NCBI GenBank assembly: GCA_029215795.1
Contig: JARDYH010000003.1
Span: 12,178,001-12,242,000, forward strand
Origin: Anniella stebbinsi
Lineage: Eukaryota; Chordata; Lepidosauria; Squamata; Anniellidae
Direction of reading: 5' to 3'
Length of the DNA: 64,000 nt
The translations under genes and the position numbers were made by a program. This document shows, in pieces, positions 11,170 through 21,579 of this stretch. Under the pieces are notes generated by a model. That model was not told the DNA's origin, searched no databases, and saw nothing but the letters and a program-made list of their open reading frames with translations. The number at the start of each line of letters is the position of its first letter. Position 1 is the first letter of the stretch.

Positions 11170-11439
11170 CATTAGCAATCTTATTGCTACAATTTTTTAA
11201 AAAATCCTGCAACTGCCCTGCCTCATTCCTGGAATTTTATGGAGGATGGGGCAGAAGATGTCATCGTTCATTCCTAACCCTCCTGTGTTTTCCCTCTGCT
11301 TCTTCCGTCTTTTTTCTTTATACACATACTCTTAAGGAGGGAAGTACGGAATAGGTGGACAATGTCTTTTATGTGGTGGCCCTAGGAGCCCTCTAGCTGG
11401 AGACACCTAGTGGGGTGAGATTGGGAGTTGTGGTAAAAC

Positions 11440-11758
11440 TAGGCTGACCATATGAAAAGGAGGACAGCGCTCCTGTGTCTTTAACAGTTTCATAGAAAAG
11501 GGAATTTCAGCAAGTGTTATTTGTATATATGCAGAACCTGGTGAAATTACCTCATCATCACAAAGTTAAAGCTGCAGAAGCCCTGCCCTCTTTTGTACAT
11601 GGTCAAGAGGACAGGGCTCCTGCCACTTTAACTGTTGTGCTGAAGAGGGGATTTCACCAGGTTCTGTATGTATACAAACGACACCAGCTGAAATTCCCTG
11701 TCCTTTGCAACTGTTAAAGATACAGGAGCCCTGTCCTCCTTTTCATATAGTCACCCTA
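11440..11758 (+). mobile_element. hAT-MITE A, complete copy
   Basis: 319 bp, TAGGCTGACCATATGAAAAG to CATATAGTCACCCTA. Perfect 8-bp target duplication GGTAAAAC (11432-11439 and 11759-11766). The centre, GTACATGGTCAAGAGGACAG, defines the second central subtype, also found at 14335, 36042 and 58341. Confidence 0.9.
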
Positions 11759-12148
11759 GGTAAAACTGCTCTAGGCCTTCCTGCTCCTCAGAAGATCCAC
11801 TCCTTGGAGTTTGATGGCAGAGATACTTCTCCGGGGTTGAGTGGATGGGCTGCAGGTAGGGATGTCAGAGGGGGGAGGGGTTGATGTGTTTCCCATGTCC
11901 AGCACCCCCCCCCCCCGGACTTCTTTTCAGTTCCCAGAATGGCATCTGACTTGATCTGCAGTGGATCAGGCCAAGTTGTGTGTTTTGTGCATTTTTTCCC
12001 TGCATTTTTGTTTCTGAGCAGTTTGTGCAAATCATGGAACTCTGGGAGAGGGGAACGCACCAAAAAAAGTTCCCAGAGTTCGGAGAAAAGCCCATGGCCC
12101 AGCTCGCAAACCCAAATTGTGCTGTACATGCCACAGAGCTCCAACAAG

Positions 12149-12395
12149 TAGGCTGACCAGATAAAATCCAGGTCAGGGCTCATGTAACTTTAACAATTGT
12201 AGAGAAAAGGGAATTTCAACCAATGTCATTTGTATGCAATTAGTTCCTGGTGAAATCCCCTCTTCATCACCACAGTTAAAGTTGCAGGCGCTATACTAGA
12301 GTGACCATATATAAAAGAAGGCAGGGCCCCTGCAACTTTAACTGTGGTGATGAAGAGGGAATTTCACCAGGAACTAATTGCATACAAACGACACT
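12149..12395 (-). mobile_element. hAT-MITE A, 3'-truncated copy
   Basis: Starts TAGGCTGACCAGATAAAATC, has the central CTAGAGTGACCATATATAAA and stops abruptly at CAAACGACACT, losing the last 70 or so bases. The following GTAGTATTTTTTTG is unrelated. Confidence 0.82.
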
Positions 12396-12577
12396 GTAGT
12401 ATTTTTTTGAGTTCAGCTACGGATTCATTTGTCTTTTCTCTTCTTTTAATGTGATATAGAATTCTAGGTCCGTGGAAAGAACAACAACAGAGAGAGAGGT
12501 AAGATATCAAAACAACAACCCATCACCAATTTGAATAGGAATCAAGGCAGCTCCTTTACATGGCAGGATTTCTATTC

Positions 12578-12578
<1 letters not shown>

Positions 12579-12624
<46 letters not shown>
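12579..12624. repeat. (TA)n(CA)n compound microsatellite
   Basis: About eight TA units followed directly by about 15 CA units; likely length-polymorphic. Confidence 0.95.
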
Positions 12625-12625
<1 letters not shown>

Positions 12626-13278
12626 TCCATCCACAGTGTTCTGTATATATTGCCATGACATCAGTTTGCTTTTATGCACATAGGATGGAAATGCCATTCA
12701 CGGCATATAGACTTCCATCGACAGCTTTTTGCCTTTCCTCCAATCATAGCGTCATCTATGCGGACATTTGTTGACATTGTTTCACAGTTATTTCCCCCTT
12801 TCCCCAGATTTGCAGCAATATTGTTTGGCATTTCAGAGTTCAAGGTGAATTTGGGGGAAAAAGTTTTTTTTTTTTTGGTAATGTATATAAGGTAAGGAAG
12901 GCTCTAGATGCTTAACAACTGAATGACACATCCTTTACGTGAGCATTCTGAATTGGAAAATTTTGGAGCCAAACGCAGGTGAGGTTCTTAAAGCATGTGT
13001 TTAATTTATTGTTATTGCTATAGCACAGAGTGTCAGTACCTAAAGACCAGGCCCGAAATCCAGCCATTTTGGGGTGCCTCAATATATCCTTCTGGGGGTC
13101 TCCAAAAGATCACACCCTCTCCCCCCAGCCCCACTTCCTTTACCCTGACAACGGATCATTTGTGGTAGTTTCCTGGCTTTTTAACCATTCATCCTTATCG
13201 TCTTTAAATTTATATGCAGCTTTAATTTATATGCAATGAAAAGTGCCTAAAGAGGCGAACAACACAAAAGCAATACAG
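12625..13278. other. Intergenic, no feature recognised
   Basis: Short opposing frames 12661-12843 (minus) and 12674-12895 (plus) shadow one another. A T-run lies at 12868-12879. A weak LINE-tail-like ATTTATATGCAGCTTTAATT is near 13207. Confidence 0.4.
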
Positions 13279-13320
13279 AAGAAGAAGAAGAAGAAGAAGA
13301 AGAAGAAGAAGAAGAAGAAG
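13279..13320. repeat. (GAA)n microsatellite
   Basis: Fourteen uninterrupted GAA units. Long purine triplet arrays of this kind can form triplex DNA. Confidence 0.95.
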
Positions 13321-13364
13321 CAAATAAACCAGTACATCAATTACAATAGAACATCATTACAAAG

Positions 13365-13705
13365 ATAGTGAGCGTCACCACACAGGGGGAAATCGTGTTT
13401 GCTTACCATCGCTTTTCCGCCCGCGCGTTTGTCCCTCATTACTTCCTCTTTTGAAAGAGGAAGTAAACAATGGGCACATGGCCCATTCGGTGGGCCGTTT
13501 TGATCGTGCTGCTTCTCCTGCACACAACAGGGGATAGCGGCAACTTCCGTCTTTATTTTAAGACAGACTTACTGGGGGATATTTTGTGGCATGAAGAAGG
13601 CTAGAAGGGGCAGGAGGCGCACGTGAGGCAGACAATGTCGTGGGAGGGACCCGTGGAAATCTGTGAGCGCCTAGTAACGAGCGTGCAATAAAACGCTCAT
13701 CTGCT
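13365..13705. repeat. Unnamed interspersed repeat, member 1
   Basis: It shares an ordered set of blocks with 50688-51022: AATCGTGTTT, a Myb-like GAGGAAGTAAACA / GAGAAAGTAAACA, a CACATGGCCCATTC / CACGTGGTCCATTC block, CCTGCACACA, GGAGGCGCACG / GGAGGTGTGCA, and AATAAAACGCT / GATAAAACGCT near the end. Two diverged copies 37 kb apart show an old transposable element. No clean inverted ends or target duplication were found. Confidence 0.6.
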
Positions 13706-13746
13706 GGTGCTCAGTGAATCCAAAAAAATCATTGGAGAGCAAATGT

Positions 13747-13982
13747 GATGTAGTGGTTGGAGTGTTGGACTGGGGGGCAGGAGATCTGGGCTCTAGTCCC
13801 CCTTCAATAAAGGAAGGTCACTGAGTGACTTTGGGCCAGTCATAGACTCTCAGCCCAACTTACCTCACAGGGTTGTTACTATGAGGATAAAATGGAGAGG
13901 AGGAGGATTATGTACGCTGTTTTGGGTTCCTTGAAGGAAAAAGGCAGGATATAAATGCAATAAATAGATAAATAAATAAAGC
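13747..13982 (+). mobile_element. MIR-like CORE-SINE with L2-type tail
   Basis: It has a tRNA-derived 5' part (AGTGGTTGGAGTGTTGGACT, then CTGGGCTCTAGTCC as the B-box region), the CORE domain (GTGACTTTGGGCCAGTCA, CAGGGTTGTTACTATGAGGA), an L2-like 3' end (GGCAGGATATAAATGCAATA) and an (AAATA)n tail. It is transcribed by Pol III in the family and mobilised by L2 machinery. This copy is nearly full length. Confidence 0.87.
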
Positions 13983-14334
13983 AAACTTCACTAACACTAA
14001 CAATATTACAAAATAGGCAAAATCAACGATTACAACTCAATATCAATTATTATTAATCAGCAATGTGTAAGCCAGAGCCAAATGTGCTAAACCTTTCCTA
14101 TGCATTGAGGCATTAATAAACAATCCAAACTGCAAACAGCTACCCCAGGAGTGCAAAGTCCAAAAAATAGCAACCAGATTTCTTACAACATGCAGCAGCT
14201 GATCTCTCTCATGCTGGTACTATTCTCAAGGGTCCATCAGAGACAAAGGTGGTGGTATTTCATCTCTTCCCCTGTGCTCTGGATGTTTCTGCTGCTTCTG
14301 AAAGGTTGAAATCCCTTCCCTAGGTACAGTTACC

Positions 14335-14522
14335 AGCTGCAGGAGCCCTGCCCTCTTTTGTATCTGGTCAAGAAGGCAGGGCTCCTGCAGCTTTAACTGT
14401 TGTGATGAACAGGGAATTTCACCAGGTGCTGCATGCATACAAATGATACCTGCTGTAATTCCCTTTTCTATGCAACTGTTAAAGATGCAGGAGCCCTGTC
14501 CTCCTTCCATAGGGTCACTTTA
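14335..14522 (+). mobile_element. hAT-MITE A, right unit and centre
   Basis: Begins inside the left unit (AGCTGCAGGAGCCCTGCCCT), crosses the centre TATCTGGTCAAGAAGGCAGG and runs to the right end CATAGGGTCACTTTA. The left unit is missing most of its arm. Confidence 0.8.
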
Positions 14523-14536
14523 TGCATCCTAAACAC

Positions 14537-15049
14537 TGGCTCAATTCGGACGACATATTAGGCAACGGAGGGGGAAATAGCATAGTGACCGTGCGTTAGG
14601 CAGGCGGGGCTCCCCAAATGACATGCTGCAGCCCGTGCTGCTCGGCACTGGTAAATGCAAGGGCTGCAACGAACGGACGGCAGCCATTTTGGTTGCAGCG
14701 TCTGCTCCCTCCCCCTCCCTTAGTCCCCCAGCTGTATCCCAGCATGCATCGTGAGTTCTGCTGGCTGTATAGAGCAGCCGGGTGTTTTCGGCTGCTCTGG
14801 GCGGCAGAACTCTATTCCCAAACGGAATAGTCCATGGAGGGGGGGGGGGGCTGAATTCGGACAACACAAACAACGGGGCTTTGGGCTAAACAACGTGCAT
14901 TTGTTTTGCTCCATTGTTTAATTCTCCCGATTAGTGTACTGTCAGTTGTGTGTGCGTTGTGTGTTACTCCCCACACGACACAATAAGCAACACAACTGAT
15001 GATTGTTCCCCCCTCCTCCGTTGCTTAATATGTCATTCGAATTGAGCCA
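14537..15049. mobile_element. TGGCTCAATTCGGACGA palindromic MITE (family C), large copy
   Basis: It starts TGGCTCAATTCGGACGACAT and ends GTCATTCGAATTGAGCCA. Next to each end are inverted TTAGGCAACGGAGGGGG and CCCCCCTCCTCCGTTGCTTAA. A second internal start, CTGAATTCGGACAACACAAA at 14851, shows two related palindromes nested or recombined. The 14541-14873 minus frame and 14618-14830 plus frame lie inside it and are not genes. The same family is at 27040-27262. Confidence 0.72.
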
Positions 15050-15860
15050 CTATCTATCACCTCACATTCCCTGTCTAGCTCTTCTCTCTCTAAACCCCAG
15101 AGACACTGCTTCCTGTTTATATACCACACACCATGTCACTTCCCCCTGCCACTCACTCAGCCAATCATCTCACATATGCAAAGACGACATAATTCCTGTC
15201 GCTCATGCTACTCGCAATCTAGATCTACTTACCAGAAAAACGCAGAGTCATAACTTTAACGTGAAGTCTCATATACATTTGACATCCCAATGCACCTTTG
15301 GTGCCCCTGCCGTCCCAGACATTAGATGCAGCCCTCAGACCTGCAATATTTGGTAGATCAAAACATAAACAGAGACAATCAGATGGTGTGCTGCAAAATG
15401 GAGAGTTGTTGTTTGCTGTTCGGCCGGAAAAATGGAAACACTTAGAAAGATGGATATTTGCTAAAACTCCGAACAACTTGAAAACAAGCGTGTTCACACC
15501 TTATACTGATAAGCATCACAAACAATCTTTTATTTAGAACGTCTTTCCTATCAGTTTGACTTTCTGAGTCTTAAGCTGTCTAACTATACTTATCTGACAA
15601 TGTTAGATATGCTGAGTTACGTTCTCAGCAGGCATCGATCAGACTGTGGCTCTTTTTGAAGTCAACATGCCTGTATTTGTTACTCACCAGCCAAAGATCT
15701 GGGGGACTTTTTCTTATTACACAAATGTTAAAGGACGACTCTGCTTCTAATTCAAAATTATTCTTATAGAAGGATCACTTGGGGGGGGGGGCAGTTCAAC
15801 ATTTATTTAAGCCACAACATCCTACCATGACTTTGTAACTATTTGCATACATCAGAACTA
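15050..15860. other. Intergenic, no gene recognised
   Basis: The 117-aa frame at 15003-15356 begins inside the family C MITE and shows no domain. The frame at 15225-15497 opposes the one at 15298-15537. A G-run is at 15781-15791. The rest looks single-copy. Confidence 0.4.
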
Positions 15861-15968
15861 AGCAACCTAGTGCCTTCCGGATATTTTGAATGACAGCACC
15901 TCAAATCCCTTACCATTGGCTATGCTGGCTGTAGTTGATGGGAATTGTAGTCCAAAACATCTGAAGGG
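15861..15968. repeat. CCCAACCTGG palindromic family, diverged copy
   Basis: Blocks CAACCTAGTGCCTTCCGGAT, CATTGGCTATGCTGGCTGTA, TGATGGGAATTGTAGTCCAA and AACATCTGAAGG follow the family order. Confidence 0.55.
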
Positions 15969-16055
15969 ACCATGTGTGGGTGTGCATGATTTCCATTCTG
16001 ATTGTGACTGGGGAGTGAAGGGAGAGCCCTCCCCTCCCTGTGCACTATGATCAAA

Positions 16056-16088
16056 ATTTGGTGTAGTGGCTAAAGTGTTGGACTGGGA
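16056..16088 (+). mobile_element. 5' piece of a MIR-like SINE interrupted by a hAT
   Basis: GTGTAGTGGCTAAAGTGTTG followed by GACTGGGA is the tRNA-like 5' region of the SINE whose remainder resumes at 17763. The last eight bases (16081-16088) are the target duplication of the inserted hAT. Confidence 0.85.
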
Positions 16089-16440
16089 TAGGGTGACCAG
16101 ATTTTGGAAACCAAAATCCAGGTCCAAAATGGCCGCCCAAAAGGGGCGTGCCCACCAACATGTCTGGCACCTAGGAGGCAGGTCCAGCCCCAAGGGACGT
16201 GCCCATCCGAACATAGCCTTGGCCACATGTCTGATTCCACAGCTCACAATTAAGACAAATCTGTTCTACGCAATATCTTAATGTTAAAATCACTGAAATA
16301 AGGAACAAGTGAGACATTCATTGTATCTGAAATTAACATTTGATGGACTGGTTTTGGGTTGCAGTTCCCATCAGCCCCAGCCAACATGGCCAATGGCCAG
16401 AAATTATGGGATTGGACTTCAAAACATATGGAGGGCACCA

Positions 16441-16546
16441 GGTTGTTATTAATTATTGTTGTTATTAATTATACTTATTATTTATTATTATTACATTTAT
16501 ATACCACCCCATAGCCAAAGCTCTCTGGGCGGTTTACAAAGATTTG
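16441..16546 (-). mobile_element. L2-like LINE/SINE 3' tail inside the hAT
   Basis: On the minus strand it reads AAACCGCCCAGAGAGCTTTG, GCTATGGGGTGGTATATAAA, then A/T repeats, the same 3' end seen at 23540, 34420 and 57290. It is probably nested in or captured by the surrounding hAT. Confidence 0.75.
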
Positions 16547-16940
16547 CTGGGGGGGGGGAGGGGAGGTGGGTGCTCAGGCCTGGCTGGGGAGGGGGAAAGG
16601 GTGGCGAAGAGGCCTCAGGTGGGCCTTTGGAGGCATGTGAGTGTGTGTGTGGGGGGGAGGGAGAGTACTTGCTTAGCACTGCTGTGGGGTGAGGTATAGC
16701 TGGGGCTGAGAAGAGGCCTATGAGGACCCCACCCGAATAAAAATAAAGACACAATTCAGGTGGGGTCCTTTCTCTCTCTCCCCCCCCCGCCCACACCTGC
16801 CCCACAGCAATGCTAAACAATCCTTCTCCCCCCACCACCCCGCCCAAGGCCCACCTGAGGCATCCTGCCCCCCTTTCCTCCCTCTCCCCAGCTAGGCCTG
16901 GGCACCCATTTCCCCCAGCAAAACTGGCCCAGGTGCAAGG
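16536..16940. repeat. Long G/C-rich inverted repeat (G4-prone) inside the hAT
   Basis: The left arm (about 16536-16695, G-rich: CTGGGGGGGGGGAGGGGAGG, CTCAGGCCTGGCTGGGGAG, GCCTCAGGTGGGCCTTTGG) is mirrored by the right arm (about 16790-16935). The loop holds its own hairpin, AGGACCCCACC with GGTGGGGTCCT. The G-runs meet the usual spacing for G-quadruplexes. This could be a second fold-back element carried within the hAT. Confidence 0.7.
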
Positions 16941-17345
16941 GGGAGAAGAGAAACAAGCCGCCAGCCTGGCTAAGCATCGGCGGCGGCCCTTCCTCTTCTC
17001 CCTCGGAGAAGGAGGCAAAGAAGAAAACCTCCCCAAGCCCCAATCACTTCTTTGGGCTGGCGGCGATGCCTTCATCCACCTGCCCAGGTCCTGCCTTCCT
17101 CCTCCTGCAGCTGGGATCCCGCTCAGGTCTGGTCCGGGTCTGGGTCCTGGTCCGCTGCTGCTCCCACTACCATCACCGGGGGGGGGGGGTTGCGGCTGCT
17201 GCCTGCCAACCGGGCCACCCCCTGTTGCGGTGGCAGCTGAGGCGACAGCGGCAGTGGCGGTGGTGGCGACGTAGCTGCTGCTGCTGCTCCTGGGGCGACG
17301 GCGGCAGCGGCGGCACTCCTCATGCTGCGGCAGTGGCGCTCGACC

Positions 17346-17650
17346 TCTTCCACCTCTTCCTCACTCACTCTGGACTCCTTGAGGCTTGTCGCTGTGGCAC
17401 CAAACCCCGAGGAGCCTGGAACATGTGCAGAAGAGGCGGCAGAGGCCCGATTCCGGAAATGACAAAATCAGCCCTCTCCCGTCTCTCCTGCGCGGCCTCC
17501 GGCCTCCTCCGGGCTCGTCGCAATGGCAACAAGCCTCAAGGAGGCTGGAGGCCATGCGGAAGAGGCAGGAGAGGGCCGATTTCATCACTTCCAGAATTGC
17601 CCCCCTGTCTCTCCCGTGCAGCCTCCTGCCTCCTCATGGTTGTTAAAATA
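17346..17650. repeat. Three diverged ~127-bp tandem units, GC-rich
   Basis: Units start near 17346, 17472 and 17599. Each carries a CTCTCCCGTCTCTCCTGCGC-like start and a GGCCTCCTCCGGGCTCGTCG-like segment; the first two also keep AATGGCAACAAGCC and CGGAAGAGGCAGGAG-like blocks. Divergence between units makes this an old minisatellite carried within the hAT, not a coding repeat: all frames differ between units. Confidence 0.65.
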
Positions 17651-17762
17651 GCGACGAGCCGTGTGGGCAGAGCTAGCAAGCTGACCGTTTCCCTGGAGGT
17701 TGCCCCCCAGGGCCCGGTTGGCCCGGATTGCCCAGGAAACCCCGGGCGATTTGGTGACCCTA

Positions 17763-17966
17763 GACTGGGAGTCGGGCAATCCGGGTTCTAGTCCCCACTC
17801 AGCCATGGAAACCCACTGGGTGACTTTGAGCCAGTCACAGACTCTCAGGGTTGCTGTATGAGGAAAAAATGGAGAGGAGGAAGGTTATGCACGCCACCTG
17901 GGGTGCCTTGGAGGAAAAAGGCGGCATATAAATGCAATAATAAATAAATGAATAAATAAATAAAAA
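17763..17966 (+). mobile_element. 3' piece of the interrupted MIR-like SINE
   Basis: Resumes at GACTGGGAGTCGGGCAATCC (B-box side), continues with the CORE block GGGTGACTTTGAGCCAGTCA and GGTTGCTGTATGAGG, then GGCGGCATATAAATGCAATA and an AAATA tail. Joined logically with 16056-16088 it is a near-complete SINE. Confidence 0.87.
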
Positions 17967-18024
17967 CAATCCCCACCCCTGGAGTTAATGCATGAAAAAT
18001 TTAAACACACACACAACTAATTTT

Positions 18025-18090
18025 TGTGAACCACCCAGAGTGCTTCGGCAATGGGGCTGTATAGAAATGCAATAAATAAATAAATAATTG
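18025..18090 (+). mobile_element. L2-like 3' tail
   Basis: GTGAACCACCCAGAGTGCTT, CGGCAATGGGGCTGTATAGA, then (AATAA)n. Only the last 65 bases of the parent remain. Confidence 0.75.
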
Positions 18091-18280
18091 TTACACACAC
18101 TTTGTATGTCTTAAGCTGAGGGCTAAAGCGGACATTACTTTAAATCTGTTTCTATTAACTATACCTTTCCCCCTTTACTCTTGAGTAAAAACTCCCCTAT
18201 GCTAGGATCCTGATCCAGTTCACTTTCCATCCTATTCTAGATTAGAGTAAAAATGGGGCGTGGTGAGGAAGGACATAGAG

Positions 18281-18325
18281 CCTCTCTACACTACTGCTTT
18301 AAAATGGTTTATAGTAGATAAGCTC
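18281..18325. repeat. Fragment of MITE family B
   Basis: CTCTACACTACTGCTTTAAA followed by ATGGTTTATAGTA resembles the ACACTACTGCTTTAAAACGG arm of family B. The rest is missing. Confidence 0.45.
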
Positions 18326-18999
18326 ATAGTTACTAGAACGTTGGCCTGGGGTGGGACTGGAATCCAGATTTTGCAGGCTAAGTCCAATTTTCTACCCACT
18401 ATATAGAGGATGGCTCATTTCTATATTGCCATGTTCTAAGGGTAGAGTAGGCTACTTTTTTGCGCTCACAGGCACATCTGGCCATTTGAGAAACTGTTCT
18501 GGGCACCACCACAAAATGGATTCACTGTAAACGAAAACACTGGCCTGCAGCCACCTGCCATCTGCATTTCCTAAGAAACTATTTGATGTGTCTCAGACAC
18601 ATTCCTAGTAAAAGAAGATGGGGGTAGCTGGGGACCCTCACTTTGCTTTGAAGTGATCCCAGCTCCTAGTAAGAAGTGTCGCTATTAAAAAAAATTAAAA
18701 TGAGAAGTATGAGTATGGCACCTCAGTGGGGGCCTTGAAAAATGTCACACTAGTGCCCATGGGTGACCTGTAGCCTACCCCTGTTCTAGGGGCTCAGAAG
18801 CTCCCAAATCTGATCTTCTGTTAGAATTATCATCATAGTAGTAGTAAACCTTTATTACAGTCAATAGAACAAAGGTACAAAACATAAAATCAGATCGTAT
18901 AAATCTTTCATCATGGTAAAATTGGCACCATCTCTTAGTAAGTGTGAGAAATTCATAGAGGATTTTTTAAAGTCACCAGACCATCCTTCCCCGTATTAA
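18326..18999. other. Intergenic, little recognised
   Basis: AACCTTTATTACAGTCAATA at 18846 onward resembles the minus-strand tail of an unidentified LINE. Nothing else is supportable. Confidence 0.35.
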
Positions 19000-19420
19000 A
19001 AATGTTGGGAGTAAAATTAGACTGGCCTTTAATGCAAGCTGTGTTTACTAATATGAGCTAATAAAGTCCCAGAATGTTACTTCCGATTGGACTAATGGGC
19101 ACTGCATTATACTTTATTAATGACACTATATATTTTTACAGTGTGTGTGTGCTGTCGAACGCCGAGTTAGAATATGCAGCGTACAAAAATATGAGGATTT
19201 GCGACTCTATTAGAGTAGGAAAAGGCTATAAAACCAGAAATTTAACTGGAAAGAAAAAAAAGCAAAAGGGGTATTTTTAATGAAATGGGTTTCCGGGTGT
19301 AATTGAATCATGCTTTAACTACATTTACACTCAGGCTGCAGCTCGAAAGAGATAGTGTCTATTTGCGTATGCTTTAGAAAATTTGAATAAAGAATTTTTA
19401 ATTTTAACAAAATAAGCAGA
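19000..19420. other. Candidate conserved non-coding element
   Basis: A single-copy AT-rich block with many homeobox-type TAAT/ATTA cores (TGAGCTAATAAAGTCC, TTTATTAATGACAC, GGTGTAATTGAATCATGC) and isolated CpGs in otherwise AT-rich context. No repeat similarity is seen. The 68-aa frame 19074-19280 has no recognisable domain. Confidence 0.35.
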
Positions 19421-19681
19421 GCCCCAGAAAGTTTTGCTGTAGGATTTAAAAATACAAACAAACCCATACACCCCCAATCTATTTTCAAGAAGATATTTAA
19501 CTTTGACTAGTTGGATCAGAACATGGGAACGGGGATGTGCACTCAAATACATATCCTCTGAAAACAAGACAATACAGAGAGATGGCATCCGTGGCCAGAT
19601 GCCCATTCTGATGAAGGTATGGCTGTGCATTCCAATGTACATTTCAATGGATGTGCACCAGATGTTTGCCCAGGGTTCCTA

Positions 19682-19795
19682 GGCCAGAACTACACCAAGC
19701 AGGATATAACAGTTTGAAAACATTTTGAAAACTGGGCCTCAACAGTTGTCACTACTGTTATAAAACGTCTTAATGCAGTAGTGTAGATCCTGCCC
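19682..19795. mobile_element. MITE family B
   Basis: GGCCAGAACTACACCAAGCA at the left and GTGTAGATCCTGCC at the right form inverted ends. The centre has CTCAACAGTTGTCACTACTG. CTA lies on both sides of the element. Confidence 0.8.
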
Positions 19796-19909
19796 TAGTC
19801 TAGCAAAATGTGCTATCTATGCAGAAGCCTGATTACACGTGCAGATTTCAAAACCCAAATTCCATCAGGTTTATTAAGTACGCACAATTCGATATCCCAA
19901 TCACTCTTC

Positions 19910-20335
19910 TGTGGGCTCTATTTAATTATTCATTTATTATATATTTATACTTCCCTACAGCCCAGGTCCTCTAGGCAGTTAATAATAAAAACCAAAATAT
20001 ACCAAAATCAAGATTTAAAACATTTTTTTTTAGTTTTATTAAAAAAAAGTCATATAAAACCAGAATAATTTATAGTCCAGGGAAAGCTTGTCTAAAACGA
20101 AATGTTTTCAAGAGGCGTTTGAAGGATGTTACATTTTCTGCCTCCCGAACTGCACAGGAGGGTGGGTGCCACTACAAAGAAGGTCCGTTGTCAAGGTTCT
20201 TCATGACGACGTTCTGTTAGTCTTGGGATGATGAGCAGGACCTTCTATGATGATCATAAATGTCATCTGGATGTATATAAGGGGAGGCAGTCTGCTAGGT
20301 ATCCTGGCCCCAAGTTGCCATAGGTGTAATCTTCC
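19910..20335 (-). mobile_element. L2-like LINE 3' region (diverged)
   Basis: Minus-strand reading ends in ACTGCCTAGAGGACCTGGGC, GTATAAATATATAATAAATG. Upstream the plus-strand text TTTTCAAGAGGCGTTTGAAG, ACTACAAAGAAGGTCC and GGAGGCAGTCTGCTAGGTAT matches the 3' half of the L2-like frame. It is too decayed to translate. Confidence 0.6.
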
Positions 20336-20836
20336 CCCAAGCCCTTATAGAAGCAAATAGTCAAGTAACAGCAAAATTCAATATATGTCTACTTGAATTC
20401 AATGGTGTAATATGAGTACGAACTAAAATGATTAGAAATTGTTGTATAGCAGGAATCATTTCTGGGTGAGACCAGGAGAGAGAGGAAACTAAGGAGAATC
20501 TAACTACTTTCAGTTCTGAATATAGTTGGAAAGCAGCACGCTGCTAAGTAAAGTTTGTTCCTTCTAATTCATTCTCTGCGGTTGATTTTATAAATTTTGC
20601 AAATACTACTGATGGAACTTACTCTCAGAGAACTCGTTCAGGTATTGCGGCCCAAATAACGACGAGATTAGAGAGAGAAACTTCACCTGAGGCATAGTCT
20701 ATTTATTTTATGTTATTTAATTAAATTAATGAGGTTGGCCTGGGAATGAGCAAAATCACCAGGTCATCTGTCCAGCTAGGCCATGAATGGAAGGAAAGAA
20801 GTAAGCCAGGCATTTCTTGACAATGCTGTTGTTACA

Positions 20837-21155
20837 TAGGCTGACCATATAAAAAGGAGGACAGGGCTCATGTAACTTTAACAGTAGTAGACAAAAGGCT
20901 ATTTCAGCCAGTGTCATTTGTATGCAATTAGTTCCTGGTGAAATTCCCTCTTCATCACAACAGTTTAAGGTGCAGGCACTATACTAGAGTGACCAGATAC
21001 AAAAGAAGGCAGGGCCCCTGCAACTTTAACTATTGTGATGAAGAGGGAATTTCATCAGGGACTATTGCATACAAATGACACTGGCTGAAATTCCCTTTTC
21101 TCTACAACTATTAAAGTTACAGGAGCCCTGTCCTCCTTTTCATATGGTCAGCCTA
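20837..21155 (-). mobile_element. hAT-MITE A, complete copy, reverse orientation
   Basis: TAGGCTGACCATATAAAAAG to CATATGGTCAGCCTA, perfect 8-bp duplication TTGTTACA (20829-20836 and 21156-21163). The centre is CTAGAGTGACCAGATACAAA. Confidence 0.9.
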
Positions 21156-21362
21156 TTGTTACAGCTACTTGGTGGTTTTTGTTTACAATGTAAAGGACAT
21201 TTATTGGTTCTTTGTATCTGTGAAAATAAGGCAACCTGGAGAACTGTTTTGTCTGTAAGCCTGGCAATATGACAAGCGGAGCCTGGTGTGGGAGGAAGCA
21301 CAGCTGGAGGGAGGCCCTATATCCTCACTAGAAAGAAATACAAGGTGGCAACCAAAGCAAGG

Positions 21363-21579
21363 GGTGACATTCCCTCTTCATCACAACAACTAAAGCTGCA
21401 GGAGCCCTGCCCTCTTTTGTATCTAGTCATTCTAGTATAGCTCCTGCAGCTTTTGTTGTGATGAAGAGGGAATTTCAGCCAGTGCTGCATGCATACAAAC
21501 GAGACCTGCTGAAATCCGCTTTTCTATACAACTGTTAAAGATACAGGAGCCCTGTCCTCCTTTCCATATGGTCACCCCT
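21363..21579 (+). mobile_element. hAT-MITE A, 5'-truncated copy
   Basis: Starts within the left unit at GGTGACATTCCCTCTTCATC, crosses GTATCTAGTCATTCTAGTAT, and ends CATATGGTCACCCC. It lies 200 bp from the copy at 20837 but differs in central subtype, so it is a separate insertion. Confidence 0.8.

Larger units (their letters stand above)
16089..17762. mobile_element. Non-autonomous hAT with GC-rich cargo, inserted in a SINE
   Basis: The left end TAGGGTGACCAGATTT and right end GATTTGGTGACCCTA are inverted repeats. The element is flanked by a perfect 8-bp duplication, GACTGGGA (16081-16088 and 17763-17770), and the SINE resumes in register on the far side, so the boundaries are firm. Inside are a CCCAACCTGG-family fragment (16335-16440), an L2-type tail in reverse (16441-16546), an inverted repeat with G/C-rich arms (16536-16940) and three roughly 127-bp tandem units (17346-17650). 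No hAT transposase is recognisable. Frames of 154, 192 and 241 aa here follow the stop-poor GC-rich DNA and overlap each other on both strands. Confidence 0.88.

Noticed and set aside
11788..12183. 131-aa minus-strand frame
   Set aside because: It crosses a C-run and enters hAT-MITE A; an overlapping frame in another phase is nearly as long.
16497..17791. 154-, 192- and 241-aa frames in GC-rich DNA
   Set aside because: They overlap on both strands, lie within a hAT with proven borders, cross tandem units in changing phase and show no conserved motif. Stop-poor GC-rich sequence explains them.
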